A stretch of DNA of 64,000 nucleotides, from contig NZ_JACWAB010000001.1 in NCBI RefSeq assembly GCF_020483305.1, positions 186,001 through 250,000 of the forward strand, read 5' to 3'. Below the pieces are notes generated by a model, which saw nothing but the letters and a program-made list of their open reading frames with translations, ran no database searches and had not been told where the DNA came from. Below are positions 27,260 through 34,697 of this stretch, piece by piece. Position 1 is the first letter of the stretch; every line of letters begins with the position of its first letter. The stretch is from Arthrobacter sp. UM1. Lineage in GTDB: Bacteria; Actinomycetota; Actinomycetes; Actinomycetales; Micrococcaceae. The position numbers were made by a program, and so were the translations under genes.

Positions 27260-28288
27260 ATGACCCAGTTCGTCGACGTGACCAGCATGTCCCGCTGGAT
27301 CCAGCGCGAGGGCGTTGAGAAGATCATCGGCACGATGGTCGAGTACCTCGAGCGCGACTTCTCCCGCTGGGAGAAGTTCGACAAGATCCCGCGCGTGGCA
27401 AGCCACACGCCGTTCGGCGTCATCGAGCTCATGCCCACCTCGGACGGCGAGGAGTACTCCTTCAAGTACGTCAACGGGCACCCGTTCAACCCGGCTCGCG
27501 GCTTCCAGACCGTCACGGCGTTCGGCGTCCTGGCGGACGTGGACAACGGCTACCCGACGTTCCTCGCGGAGATGACCCTGCTCACCGCCCTCCGGACCGC
27601 AGCGACCTCCGCGATGGTCGGCCGGAAGCTCGCCCGCCAGGACTCGAAGGTCATGGCGATGATCGGCGCGGGCTCCCAGGCAGAGTTCCAGGCCCTCGGC
27701 TTCCGCGCCGTCCTCGGCATCGAGACGCTGCGCGTCTTCGACATCGACCCGAAGGCCGTGGAGAAGCTGCGCCGCAACCTCGAGCCGCTCGGCTTCGAGA
27801 TCACCGTGGCCGCGTCGGTGGACGAGGCCGTCGAGGGCGCCGACATCATCACCACCTGCACCGCGGACAAGGCGCAGAACACCATTCTGAGCGACGCGCA
27901 GGTCAAGCCCGGCGTCCACCTCAACGCCGTCGGCGGCGACTGCCCGGGCAAGACCGAGCTCGAGGCCGGCATCCTCCGCCGCGCCGACGTGTTCGTCGAG
28001 TTCCCGCCGCAGACCCGCATCGAGGGCGAGATCCAGCAGGTCGAGGCCGACTTCGAGGTCACGGAGTTCTGGAAGGTCCTCACCGGCAAGGCGGAGGGCC
28101 GCACCTCGGACGAGCAGATCACCCTGTTCGACTCCGTCGGCTTCGCCATCGCCGACTTCTCCGCCCTGCGCTGCCTGCGGGACTGGACCAAGGACACGGA
28201 CCTCCAGGCCTACATCGAGCTCGTCGCGGACCCGGAGGACCCGAAGGACCTCTACTCGCTCGTCAACGCGCTCAAGCCCGTCGGCTGA
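27260..28288 (+). CDS. ocd: ornithine cyclodeaminase
   Basis: NAD-dependent conversion of ornithine to proline with loss of ammonia; the family also includes alanine and lysine enzymes. The 342-residue protein has the substrate segment FKYVNGHPFNP near residue 75, the Rossmann motif MIGAGSQAEFQ near 133, and the catalytic aspartate in AVGGDCPGKTEL (proton-relay Asp of the OCD family). Its close similarity to true OCD (motif HPFNP, GDCPGK) supports ornithine rather than another substrate. AAGGAGG lies 8 nt before ATG 27260. A hairpin follows. Control by the divergent Lrp-type gene is inferred. Confidence 0.9.
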   Translation: MTQFVDVTSMSRWIQREGVEKIIGTMVEYLERDFSRWEKFDKIPRVASHTPFGVIELMPTSDGEEYSFKYVNGHPFNPARGFQTVTAFGVLADVDNGYPTFLAEMTLLTALRTAATSAMVGRKLARQDSKVMAMIGAGSQAEFQALGFRAVLGIETLRVFDIDPKAVEKLRRNLEPLGFEITVAASVDEAVEGADIITTCTADKAQNTILSDAQVKPGVHLNAVGGDCPGKTELEAGILRRADVFVEFPPQTRIEGEIQQVEADFEVTEFWKVLTGKAEGRTSDEQITLFDSVGFAIADFSALRCLRDWTKDTDLQAYIELVADPEDPKDLYSLVNALKPVG

Positions 28289-28331
28289 CGGAGGCCTCGC
28301 GGCGGGCGTCGGCTCGCCCCGAGAGAGACGA

Positions 28332-28370
28332 GGAGCCCGGTCCCAGGCATTGTGCCTGTGACTGGGCTCC
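28332..28370 (+). terminator. hairpin terminator after ocd
   Basis: GGAGCCCGGTC (28332-28342) pairs with GACTGGGCTCC (28360-28370) with one mismatch, and an inner CAGGCA/TGCCTG stem extends it. No T run. Confidence 0.65.
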
Positions 28371-28411
28371 ACGCTGTCCGGCAGGGTCTCCGCGCCGGCT
28401 GCTCCTCGGCG

Positions 28412-28473
28412 GTGACGTCCGCGTCGAGAGGGGGTGCCTGCTTCGAGAGGACGCTGCCTACTTCGAGAGGGCG
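28412..28473. repeat. short tandem repeat, about 20-bp unit, three imperfect copies
   Basis: The core TCGAGAGG recurs at 28424, 28443 and 28463, each within a related 20-nt unit; the last two units (28434-28453 and 28454-28473) agree at about 17 of 20 positions. The last copy contains the stop codon of the small membrane gene at 28458, so the array looks like a local slippage duplication of that gene's 3' end. Confidence 0.6.
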
Positions 28474-28715
28474 TCGACCGCGTCAGAGATCGTCGCGCCC
28501 GGGTGCTCCTCCCGGTAGCGCTTCAGCTCCGCGGGGCTCGCGGTGTTCCTGCGCCTGGGCGGCCTGCCGAGCGCCGACGACGGCGTGAAAGCCCAGAGGA
28601 GGACCGCTCCGGCCGCGAAGACCAGCGCCAGGACGGTGCTGTGCAGGATGAAGCAGGCCACGGCCGCCATCGCGAGCGCGGCGAACAAGACGGCTGTTGA
28701 GGTGTGCTTGCCCAT
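28458..28715 (-). CDS. small two-helix membrane protein
   Basis: 85-residue protein with two hydrophobic helices (about residues 5-24 and 27-44), a short Arg/Pro-rich loop and a hydrophilic C-terminal segment (ELKRYREEHPGATISDAVDALSK) that looks like a small amphipathic domain. No function recognised. The ATG at 28715 has GAGAG/GGAG upstream. It lies 20 nt after the deacetylase gene on the same strand and may be its operon partner. Confidence 0.65.
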   Translation of the reverse strand: MGKHTSTAVLFAALAMAAVACFILHSTVLALVFAAGAVLLWAFTPSSALGRPPRRRNTASPAELKRYREEHPGATISDAVDALSK

Positions 28716-28734
28716 GGCTCCACTCTCTCAGGCC

Positions 28735-29622
28735 TCAGGACGTCTCACGCGGAAAGCGCTGGGCGAAGTCGCGGGCGACGTCCCGCATGAACGCGAATTC
28801 GACGCCGTCGTGCCCCGCGATGTGGTCGAAGAGCCGCTCGAGCATGAGCAGGTTCTGCGGCCGGCCGGAGACGTCCGGGTGGATTGTGATGGGGAAGACG
28901 CCGTAGTCCATCTCCCGGTAGACCCAGTCAAACTGGTCCCGCCAGAGGGTCTCGATGTCCCGCGGCGAGACGAAGCCGTGCGAGTTGGGGCTCGACTTCA
29001 CGAAGAGCATGGGCGGCAGGTCGTCGAGGTACCAGGAGGCGGGGATCTCGATGAGGTCGGTCTCCTCGCCGCGGACGAGCGGCTTCATCCACTCCCTGGC
29101 CGAGGCCGCGTCGTAGTCGATCTTGGTCCACGAGTCGCCGACTCGCACGTAGTACGGCGTGTGGTCGTTGTGCATGAGCGAGTGGTCGTAGAGGAATCCG
29201 CGCTCCAGGAGGATCTCGTTGGTCACCGAGGAGAACTCCCACCACGGCGCGACGTACCCCACGGGCTTGGTCCCGCTGCGGCGCTCGATGAGGTCCGTGC
29301 AGTAGTCGAGGATCTCTGTCTCCTGCTCGCGGGTCATCGCGATCGGGTTCTCATGCGCGTAGCCGTGCACGCCGATCTCGTGACCCGCGGCCACCACCTC
29401 GTCGAACTGCTCGGGGAACGTCTCCACCGAGTGACCGGGCCAGAACCAGGTGACGGGCATCTCGCGGCGCTGCGCCAGCTGCAGCAGCCGCGGCACGCCG
29501 ATCTCGCCGGCGAAGAGCCCTCGGGAGATGTCCCCAGGAGAGTCCTCTCCGCCGTACGAGCCGAGCCAGCCTCCCACGGCGTCGACATCGATTCCCACAG
29601 ACACGTAGATCTTCTTGGACAT
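28735..29622 (-). CDS. polysaccharide deacetylase (CE4/PuuE) family hydrolase
   Basis: 295-residue cytosolic member of the NodB-fold superfamily, with the PuuE-like layout that includes uric acid/allantoin and cyclic imide hydrolases rather than secreted chitin deacetylases. Motifs are the N-terminal [34 protein letters not shown] (His residues of motif 2), YVAPWWEFS and a C-terminal HPDVSGRP. There is no signal peptide, which argues against cell wall substrates. It lies 21 nt downstream of an asparaginase gene, so hydrolysis of a C-N bond in a small amide or imide is the likely theme. AAAGGA precedes ATG 29622. Confidence 0.8.
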   Translation of the reverse strand: MSKKIYVSVGIDVDAVGGWLGSYGGEDSPGDISRGLFAGEIGVPRLLQLAQRREMPVTWFWPGHSVETFPEQFDEVVAAGHEIGVHGYAHENPIAMTREQETEILDYCTDLIERRSGTKPVGYVAPWWEFSSVTNEILLERGFLYDHSLMHNDHTPYYVRVGDSWTKIDYDAASAREWMKPLVRGEETDLIEIPASWYLDDLPPMLFVKSSPNSHGFVSPRDIETLWRDQFDWVYREMDYGVFPITIHPDVSGRPQNLLMLERLFDHIAGHDGVEFAFMRDVARDFAQRFPRETS

Positions 29623-29643
29623 GTGCGTTCCTTTCGGGGATGG

Positions 29644-30675
29644 TCAGCGCAGCTCGCTGAACCGTCGGGTGAAATCGGTGAGGCTTGGCCTGCCGGCGAG
29701 CAGACACGCGGCGAGAATCCGAGCCTGGAAGGGATTGAGGCGCCCCGCGCTGACGGCTCCGGCGGCGATGAGGTCCACCCCGCCGCCGTTCCCGTAGACG
29801 GGGAGCACGGGACCGGCGAGCGCGCGGCTCGCGAGGACGACCGGGAGGCCTCGGCGCGTCAGGTCGGCTACGGCCTCTGCGAATCCCGGACCCGCGTTGC
29901 CCAGACCCGTGCCCGCGAGGACGACGCCTGCTGCACCGCGCTCCGCCGCGTGGAGAAGCGCCTCAGGGGCCGACCCCGGGAACGCGGTGACGATGTCTAC
30001 TCGGGTCTCGCCGAACGCCGCCGGCGGCAGCGGAACGCGGCCTTTGCGCTCGGGACGCGCGACGACGTCGATCTCCTCCCCGGCGAATTCGGCGACGACG
30101 GCGCCGCCCTCGAACGGCTGGCTGGCCAGGGTATGTGCCTTGCGGGCGCCTCGCGCTGACTGGACGAGACCGTCGAAGCACACGAGCGCCCCCATGCCGC
30201 GAAAGCGCGGGTCGGCAGCCACCGCGATGGACTGGCGGAGGTTGCGGGGGCCATCGGTGTCCGCGTGGTCGGCGGCGCGCTGGGCGCCTGTGAAGACGAC
30301 GGGCGTCTCGGTGTCGTTGACGAGGTCGACGAGAAACGCGGACTCCTCGAGCGTGTCTGTGCCATGGGTGACGACGATGCCGTCCACGTCAGGATCCCCG
30401 GCGCTTCTGAGGACCGCCGCGGCGATCTCGCGCAGCTCGCCCAGACCCAGGCGGTAGCTGCCGACGGTCAGGACGTCTTCAGACGTGACCTCGAGGCCGC
30501 CTCTGCCGGGTTCCGCCGTCGATCCCGCGTTCGCCGCGAGCTCGCCGACCCCGACAGAGGCCACCGAGCCCTTCGGAAGGGCGTGCCCTCGGTCGCCGTC
30601 GTGCTCTGGGGCGTCGTGGCCGCCGGAGCGGGACGCGATGGTGCCGCCGGTGCCGAGGATGTGGACGTGGGTCAC
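29644..30675 (-). CDS. asparaginase family protein
   Basis: 343-residue L-asparaginase-fold amidohydrolase. Both catalytic threonine motifs are present: LGTGGTIAS at residues 7-15 and VVTHGTDTLEES near 102. The substrate Ser/Glu positions lie in the 55-70 region. No signal peptide is seen, so it is cytosolic. It may act on asparagine or on a related amide, given its pairing with the PuuE-like hydrolase downstream. The GTG start at 30675 has GGAGGA 6 nt upstream. Confidence 0.88.
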   Translation of the reverse strand: MTHVHILGTGGTIASRSGGHDAPEHDGDRGHALPKGSVASVGVGELAANAGSTAEPGRGGLEVTSEDVLTVGSYRLGLGELREIAAAVLRSAGDPDVDGIVVTHGTDTLEESAFLVDLVNDTETPVVFTGAQRAADHADTDGPRNLRQSIAVAADPRFRGMGALVCFDGLVQSARGARKAHTLASQPFEGGAVVAEFAGEEIDVVARPERKGRVPLPPAAFGETRVDIVTAFPGSAPEALLHAAERGAAGVVLAGTGLGNAGPGFAEAVADLTRRGLPVVLASRALAGPVLPVYGNGGGVDLIAAGAVSAGRLNPFQARILAACLLAGRPSLTDFTRRFSELR

Positions 30676-30699
30676 GATGTTCTCCTCCCGTGGCCGTGA

Positions 30700-31062
30700 T
30701 CACGCGGTGGCCGCGTCAGTGCGATCCGGAGCGACGTCACAGCGCGCACCCTGCGTGATAGGCCACACACAACACGAATACCAACGTGGTCTCCGCCCCT
30801 CAACCTTCAGCTCGGAGGGCGGACGGCGCGGACCCGCCGCCAGGGGCGTCCCGCGGTCCGGCTGCAAAGCCACGATGACGGCGAGGATCGGACCGACGTA
30901 GGGGACCGAGAGCGCTACGAGGAAGAGGACGCCCATTTCCGTGCGCGAAAGGCGTGTCCGTCGCAGGAAGATCACAACCAAGGCGGCCAGGGCGAAGGCC
31001 GGCATGCCGCCCACGAGCAACGTGGTGATGAGGGAGGAGAAGGGGTCCGGTTGCGGGTTCAT
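30700..31062 (-). CDS. small membrane protein of unknown function
   Basis: 120-residue protein with two hydrophobic helices (about residues 8-32 and 43-66) and a hydrophilic, Arg/Pro-rich C terminus. The second helix region (ALSVPYVGPILAVIVAL) resembles the short membrane segments of PLDc_N-type proteins, but similarity is weak. GAGG precedes ATG 31062. It sits at the left border of the lower-G+C patch and is divergent from the YCII fusion gene. Confidence 0.55.
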   Translation of the reverse strand: MNPQPDPFSSLITTLLVGGMPAFALAALVVIFLRRTRLSRTEMGVLFLVALSVPYVGPILAVIVALQPDRGTPLAAGPRRPPSELKVEGRRPRWYSCCVWPITQGARCDVAPDRTDAATA

Positions 31063-31173
31063 CCGACCTCGATTCCGTGGCGCCAGAGTGATCCTGTGGC
31101 GTGAATCATAACATGCGTGCGCGCAACGGTCGGAGCTGTGGTTTTGTGGAGGGAAATGAGGAAGAGTCGGTTC

Positions 31174-32076
31174 ATGGACTCCGCACCCCGCGTCTTCGTC
31201 ATCACGCTCACGTACATTCGCCCGCTCGAGGAGATCGACGAGGCCCGCCAGGCACACCTGGAGCACCTCCGCCGTGCGTTCGCCTCCGGCCTTTTCCTCA
31301 TGGCCGGCCCGCAGGTTCCCCGCACAGGAGGTGTGATCATCGCCCGCGGGGACCGCGAGACCGTGGACGCCCACATGGCGGCCGACCCGTTCGTCACGCT
31401 CGGGCTCGCAGACGTCCACGTCACAGAGTTCGCGGCGACGTGGACGGCGGAGGCCTTCCGATCCGCCCGCTATGTCCAGGCGGACTCCGAGGAGGAGGCA
31501 GTGAAGCTGCTCGACTCCCTTGAACTGGGACAAGTCTCCCCGGGGAGCGGGATAGGGAGGTCCTTGCAGAGGAGCCTCCGGGCCGGAGCGCGGCGTCTGA
31601 AAGCGGCCGCCCACCGGCTGGGGCTCGTTCCGAGGAGACCGGACCCCGTCATGGTCGTTCTCGTCTTCGAGGAGGACGAGGACATTCCGGAGACACGGGC
31701 AGAACGTTTTCGCCTCCGGGCCGTCCATGGAAGCGAAAATGAGGCCGATGCCGCGCTCTCGCGTCTGGAGGCTGAGGAAACCAGGGCTTCCTTCTGCATG
31801 TACGGTCTTCAGATTCACGACGTAGACCGGCCCCTCCAGCAAGGGGATGTCCTTCATGCGATCTGGGAGGGCGCCGAGACGGAGGCCGAAAGCCGTGAGC
31901 CGCGAGATCCGGCGCCCAGCCTGGTCTACGCTGACGAATCCGAAGCCGATGAGGTCTATGCGCGGATCCTTGAGTCCGAACCGCGGGAAGCGCCCCGGCG
32001 TCACAGGCTCACTGTCGGCTGGACCGACTCCGAGCGGTCGCACCCTGAGAGCTCGGATGGCGGAGCGGAGGGTTGA
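31174..32076 (+). CDS. YCII-domain protein fused to an uncharacterised C-terminal domain
   Basis: 300-residue cytosolic protein. Residues 6-92 match the YCII-related fold (RVFVITLTYIRPLEEID, AHLEHLRRAFASGLFLMAGP, RTGGVIIARG, ADPFVTLGLADV, with the His-Asp pair at AHLEHL and ADPF). An Arg/Ala-rich linker follows. Residues about 159-290 form a second domain that is clearly related to the whole product of the gene at 34097: shared anchors are FEED/YEEQ, D-x-PLxxGD, W-x-GAE and DPAPSLVY/DPSPSMVF. Its function is unknown. ATG 31174 has GAGGAAGAG 7 nt upstream; ATG 31156 is less well placed. Base composition is lower in G+C than the backbone. Confidence 0.75.
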   Translation: MDSAPRVFVITLTYIRPLEEIDEARQAHLEHLRRAFASGLFLMAGPQVPRTGGVIIARGDRETVDAHMAADPFVTLGLADVHVTEFAATWTAEAFRSARYVQADSEEEAVKLLDSLELGQVSPGSGIGRSLQRSLRAGARRLKAAAHRLGLVPRRPDPVMVVLVFEEDEDIPETRAERFRLRAVHGSENEADAALSRLEAEETRASFCMYGLQIHDVDRPLQQGDVLHAIWEGAETEAESREPRDPAPSLVYADESEADEVYARILESEPREAPRRHRLTVGWTDSERSHPESSDGGAEG

Positions 32077-32103
32077 CGGTCGGCCTGGTGGCCGAGTTAG
32101 GAT
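32073..32103 (+). promoter_or_regulatory. promoter of leaderless mini-ORF
   Basis: TTGACG (32073-32078), a 19-nt spacer and TAGGAT (32098-32103), followed 7 nt later by ATG 32111. The -35 box overlaps the stop codon of the YCII fusion gene. Confidence 0.6.
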
Positions 32104-32110
32104 GACGCCT

Positions 32111-32182
32111 ATGTGGACGCCGACTTCTCGCTGCGGATCGTGCCGCCGTCGTCGTCCCGCCGGTCTCGTCTGGATCGAGTGA
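32111..32182 (+). CDS. leaderless 23-codon mini-ORF, possible leader peptide
   Basis: Encodes a 23-residue peptide (M-W-T-P-T-S-R-C-G-S-C, then R-R-R-R-P and 7 more residues). It begins exactly 7 nt after a strong TAGGAT -10 box. Two cysteines and a run of four arginines resemble actinobacterial leader peptides that sense amino acid supply, but no downstream attenuator was identified. The next annotated gene is the SDR at 32511. Confidence 0.4.
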   Translation: MWTPTSRCGSCRRRRPAGLVWIE

Positions 32183-32510
32183 GCGGCGGGCCGCGCTGAC
32201 GCCAGCGGCCTGGTCGCGTGCGCGCACAGTGCTCCTTCACCCTGCCCGGTGGAGTCGAAGCCAGCGCGCTGAATCCGAAGGCGGATGACCCTGAAGGGCG
32301 TTTCTCGCACTTGTCCGGTCCGTGCCTCCCGAGGCGTGCGTCCTCGGCGGCCTCTTTGACCGCTCTCTGCGTGTTCCGTCTCGTTCAGCGCCTTCCGCCT
32401 CGTGGTCCCGGCTCTTGCTGTCGCAGTGCATTTCCTTTTCGACATCACGACTACGCGTCGTCTCCCGGCGGGGCGGCGCCTCGGCCGATCACGGCCAGGA
32501 AAGGACCATC
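32183..32510 (+). other. non-coding stretch upstream of the SDR gene
   Basis: 328 nt with no supported gene. It is of mixed composition, relatively T-rich towards the 3' end, and finishes with AGGAAAGGA before ATG 32511. It could be the 5' leader of the SDR mRNA if the promoter at 32073-32103 is the only one. Confidence 0.45.
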
Positions 32511-33263
32511 ATGAAGCGATTCGAAGGCAAGCGGATCGTCCACACCGGCGGAGCCTCCGGAATCGGGCGGGCCACAGTGCTGCGGCTGCTCGAAGAGGGC
32601 GCCACCGTCTTCACCGTCGACGTCTCGGAGGCTGGGCTCGCGGAGACCACATCGGCGGCCTCCGGCCTCCAGGGGAAGCTCGTCACGCACCCTGCCGACC
32701 TCGCGAGCGAAGAGCAGATCGTCACCGCCGCCGAGGCGGCGGTCGAGGCCCTCGGCTCGGTTGACGTTCTCATCAACGGGGCGGGCGCAATGCGCCCGAA
32801 GGCTGCGGGCGCGTCCGAACGAGCTGCGTTCCAGTGGCTCCTCGATGTGAACTACCTTGCCCCCGTCACGCTCATCCGCGAGCTTCTGCCGCACATTCCG
32901 GACGGCGACGGCGTCGTCGTCAATGTCACCTCCACGTCCGCAACGAAGGCGCACCCTGGGATGACGGGGTACGCCGCCTCTAAGGGCGCGCTGCTGGCGT
33001 ATTCGGTCTCCCTTGCGGCTGAGCTGGCCCCGCGCCGCATCCGCGTGGTTCCGGTCTCGCCGGGCGGCATCTCCACGCCGCTCTCGGCGTCGGTCTCCGC
33101 AACGGAGGGGATCGACTTCGAGTGGTTCTCCCGGATCCACCCGCTGTGGGGCGAGATGGGCAAACCGCGAGACATCGCTGCCGCCATCGCCTTTGCGGCG
33201 TCGAGCGACGGCGCGTTCCTCAACGGCGTCGAGCTCCGAGTCGACGGCGGAGCGCACACCTGA
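32511..33263 (+). CDS. SDR family oxidoreductase
   Basis: 250-residue classical short-chain dehydrogenase/reductase. The NAD(P)-binding motif HTGGASGIG replaces the usual VTGxxxGIG, INGAGAM follows near residue 89, and the catalytic set is Ser in NVTSTSA, Tyr-x-x-x-Lys in GYAASKG, with the SPGGISTP loop after. Substrate unknown. ATG 32511 has AGGAAAGGA about 6 nt upstream. It is flanked by accessory genes in the lower-G+C patch. Confidence 0.88.
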   Translation: MKRFEGKRIVHTGGASGIGRATVLRLLEEGATVFTVDVSEAGLAETTSAASGLQGKLVTHPADLASEEQIVTAAEAAVEALGSVDVLINGAGAMRPKAAGASERAAFQWLLDVNYLAPVTLIRELLPHIPDGDGVVVNVTSTSATKAHPGMTGYAASKGALLAYSVSLAAELAPRRIRVVPVSPGGISTPLSASVSATEGIDFEWFSRIHPLWGEMGKPRDIAAAIAFAASSDGAFLNGVELRVDGGAHT

Positions 33264-33281
33264 TGGGGAAGGAATGAGTGA

Positions 33282-33317
33282 TCGGGGCCGGCGGGACGAG
33301 AGCCTCGCCGGCCCCGA
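33282..33317 (+). terminator. hairpin terminator after the SDR gene
   Basis: A perfect 12-bp stem: TCGGGGCCGGCG (33282-33293) with CGCCGGCCCCGA (33306-33317), followed by a T-rich stretch. Confidence 0.75.
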
Positions 33318-33349
33318 GCTTCCTCGATTCTGATCTGCGGACTCCTCGA

Positions 33350-33369
33350 GTTCAGAACACGTTCAGAAC
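33350..33369. promoter_or_regulatory. candidate antitoxin operator, two GTTCAGAAC palindromes
   Basis: GTTCAGAAC occurs at 33350-33358 and again at 33361-33369, an 11-bp pitch (one helical turn). Each copy is itself an inverted repeat (GTTC-A-GAAC). They overlap the expected -35 region of the antitoxin promoter, a typical autorepressor site. Confidence 0.65.
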
Positions 33370-33376
33370 TCCGTGC

Positions 33377-33382
33377 TATGTT
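33377..33382 (+). promoter_or_regulatory. -10 box of leaderless antitoxin promoter
   Basis: TATGTT ends 7 nt before ATG 33390 and lies just after the paired palindromes. Confidence 0.5.
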
Positions 33383-33389
33383 GACGGCT

Positions 33390-33851
33390 ATGTCAGCCCC
33401 TCAGCTTCACCGGAAGACCTTTGCCTCCTCTGAGCTCAGCCGCAACACGGCCCGTGTCTTCCGTGAGGCTGAAGAAGCCCCCGTGGACCTGGCGCGCAGA
33501 GACGGGGAGGCGATGCGTCTCATGACGGCGGCTGAAGATGATCGCCGTACGCGGCTCCTCAGGCTCGCTGCTCAGATCATCGCGGTGACGACGAAAACGG
33601 ATGGGACCCTTGCCGAGCGTATGGGCTACGGCTTTCCCTGGATGGCCGCCCTGCCCGAGCAGGCTCGTGTGTCTTGTGCCGAAGAGCTCGTGGAGTCCGC
33701 ACGTGCGTCGTTCGCCACCGACCAGCCTCACTGTCTGGAAAAGACCGTCGATGAGTGGTGTGAGACGGCGCGTGCGCTGGCCGCTGGCCTGACTCCAGAG
33801 TCGGATCGCGACGACGAAGAGCTGGACGAGCCTGTGGAGCTGTCCCTTTGA
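33390..33851 (+). CDS. Phd/YefM-like antitoxin of a type II toxin-antitoxin pair
   Basis: 153-residue protein. The N-terminal 50 residues (KTFASSELSRNTARVFREAEE, then VDLARRDGEAMRLMT) match the prevent-host-death fold: a short strand, a helix with S-R-N-T, and a strand pair for DNA binding. The C-terminal 100 residues are helical and acidic, the toxin-neutralising side (SCAEELVESARASFATDQP). The start ATG 33390 is leaderless; ATG 33378 lies within the -10 box. Its stop codon overlaps the toxin start (TTGA). Composition is lower in G+C than the backbone. Confidence 0.72.
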   Translation: MSAPQLHRKTFASSELSRNTARVFREAEEAPVDLARRDGEAMRLMTAAEDDRRTRLLRLAAQIIAVTTKTDGTLAERMGYGFPWMAALPEQARVSCAEELVESARASFATDQPHCLEKTVDEWCETARALAAGLTPESDRDDEELDEPVELSL

Positions 33852-34033
33852 GCGGAGACAATGCGTCAGAGGCGCCGTACAAAGTCGTCTTTCTCCGGAA
33901 GAAGGCCAAGCAGACCTGGGATGAGTGGAAGCGATCGAACAGGTCGGAGGCGAAGGCGGTCGTCGAAAACCTGACCACGAGTCCTTTCACTCACACGCCT
34001 GGGATCACGTACCGCCTGCGCGAACCCGCTTAG
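33848..34033 (+). pseudogene. truncated toxin partner of the antitoxin
   Basis: TTG start overlapping the antitoxin stop (TTGA), 61 codons. The product begins YKVVFLRKKAKQTWDEWK and ends after ITYRLREPA. Toxins of this RelE/ParE-like size class are about 85-100 residues and need the C-terminal strands that follow the YRLR-like segment, so the active half is missing. The next 60 nt in other frames do not restore the family. The adjacent gene at 34097 follows closely, suggesting a rearrangement removed the end. Confidence 0.55.
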
Positions 34034-34096
34034 ACGTCCGCCCGATATCGGCTATTGCCGAAGACTGAGACCGCAACACGAAGGGAAACACACACC

Positions 34097-34561
34097 GTGC
34101 GAGGGTTCGTCCGACGCCTGCTGGGGTTGCCTGGCTCGAAGAGAGAGGAGTTTCTCGGGCGGATGGTGTTCTTCGTCTACGAGGAGCAGCCCGAGGGGGT
34201 TCACCACCTGCTCGGAGCCTTCTCCAGCGCCGCCGAGGCCGAGGAGCTCGTCTCCCGCCGGGAGTCTGTGGTACCTCGGGATTCCTTGGGCTGGTACCAC
34301 ATGTCATTTCAGGACCATGACGAGCCGTTACCCAGCGGTGATCCGGTCTTCGCCGTCTGGTTCGGTGCCGAATCGCAAGAGGAGAAGGACGAAGAGGTCG
34401 ATCCTTCACCCAGCATGGTGTTCGTCGAACGCGAGCATGCGCAAGAGGTCTGCGACCGGCTCAACGAGGGGACGCCATTCGAGCCGACCCGGCTTGTAGA
34501 GCTTACCCTCGGCGAAGTCCGCCCCATCGGATTCCATGCCGAGGAGCAGGCGAAGCCATAG
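34097..34561 (+). CDS. uncharacterised protein, paralogue of the YCII-fusion C-terminal domain
   Basis: 154-residue protein with no known domain. It aligns along most of its length with residues about 145-290 of the product of 31174: the RRLLGLPGS entry, FFVYEEQ, the S-S-A-A-E-A-E-E-L-V-S-R helix, DEPLPSGD, WFGAESQEEKDEEVDPSPSMVF, and HAQEVCDRL. The GTG at 34097 is preferred over a TTG-started extension to 34055. AAGGGA lies about 11 nt upstream, so the start is not certain. Composition is low in G+C. Confidence 0.65.
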   Translation: MRGFVRRLLGLPGSKREEFLGRMVFFVYEEQPEGVHHLLGAFSSAAEAEELVSRRESVVPRDSLGWYHMSFQDHDEPLPSGDPVFAVWFGAESQEEKDEEVDPSPSMVFVEREHAQEVCDRLNEGTPFEPTRLVELTLGEVRPIGFHAEEQAKP

Positions 34562-34586
34562 GGAGTCTTCCCCTCGAACAGCAGAA

Positions 34587-34615
34587 ACCCCGCCAGATCA
34601 ACGATCTGACGGGGT
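34587..34615. terminator. bidirectional hairpin terminator
   Basis: ACCCCGCCAGATC (34587-34599 region) pairs with GATCTGACGGGGT with one mismatch around a short loop. It lies between the 34097 gene and the convergent tRNA-Gly; on the minus strand it is followed by TTT. Confidence 0.7.
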
Positions 34616-34623
34616 CTGTCTTA

Positions 34624-34697
34624 TGGAGGGGATGACGGGAATCGAACCCGCGTCATTAGTTTGGAAGACTAAGGCTTTACCATTAAGCTACATCCCC
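34624..34697 (-). tRNA. tRNA-Gly (TCC)
   Basis: Acceptor GGGGATG/CATCCCC, D stem GCTT/AAGC, anticodon stem TTAGT/ACTAA with loop CTTCCAA giving TCC, T loop TTCGATT, discriminator T and an encoded CCA at 34624-34626. It forms the right border of the lower-G+C patch. Confidence 0.95.

Noticed and set aside
28412-28473. Short tandem repeats as a CRISPR or operator array
   Set aside because: The units are imperfect, directly adjacent without spacers, and include the stop codon of a small gene; slippage duplication explains them.
33361-33381. ATG 33378 as the antitoxin start
   Set aside because: It lies inside the TATGTT -10 box; ATG 33390 fits the leaderless 7-nt spacing.
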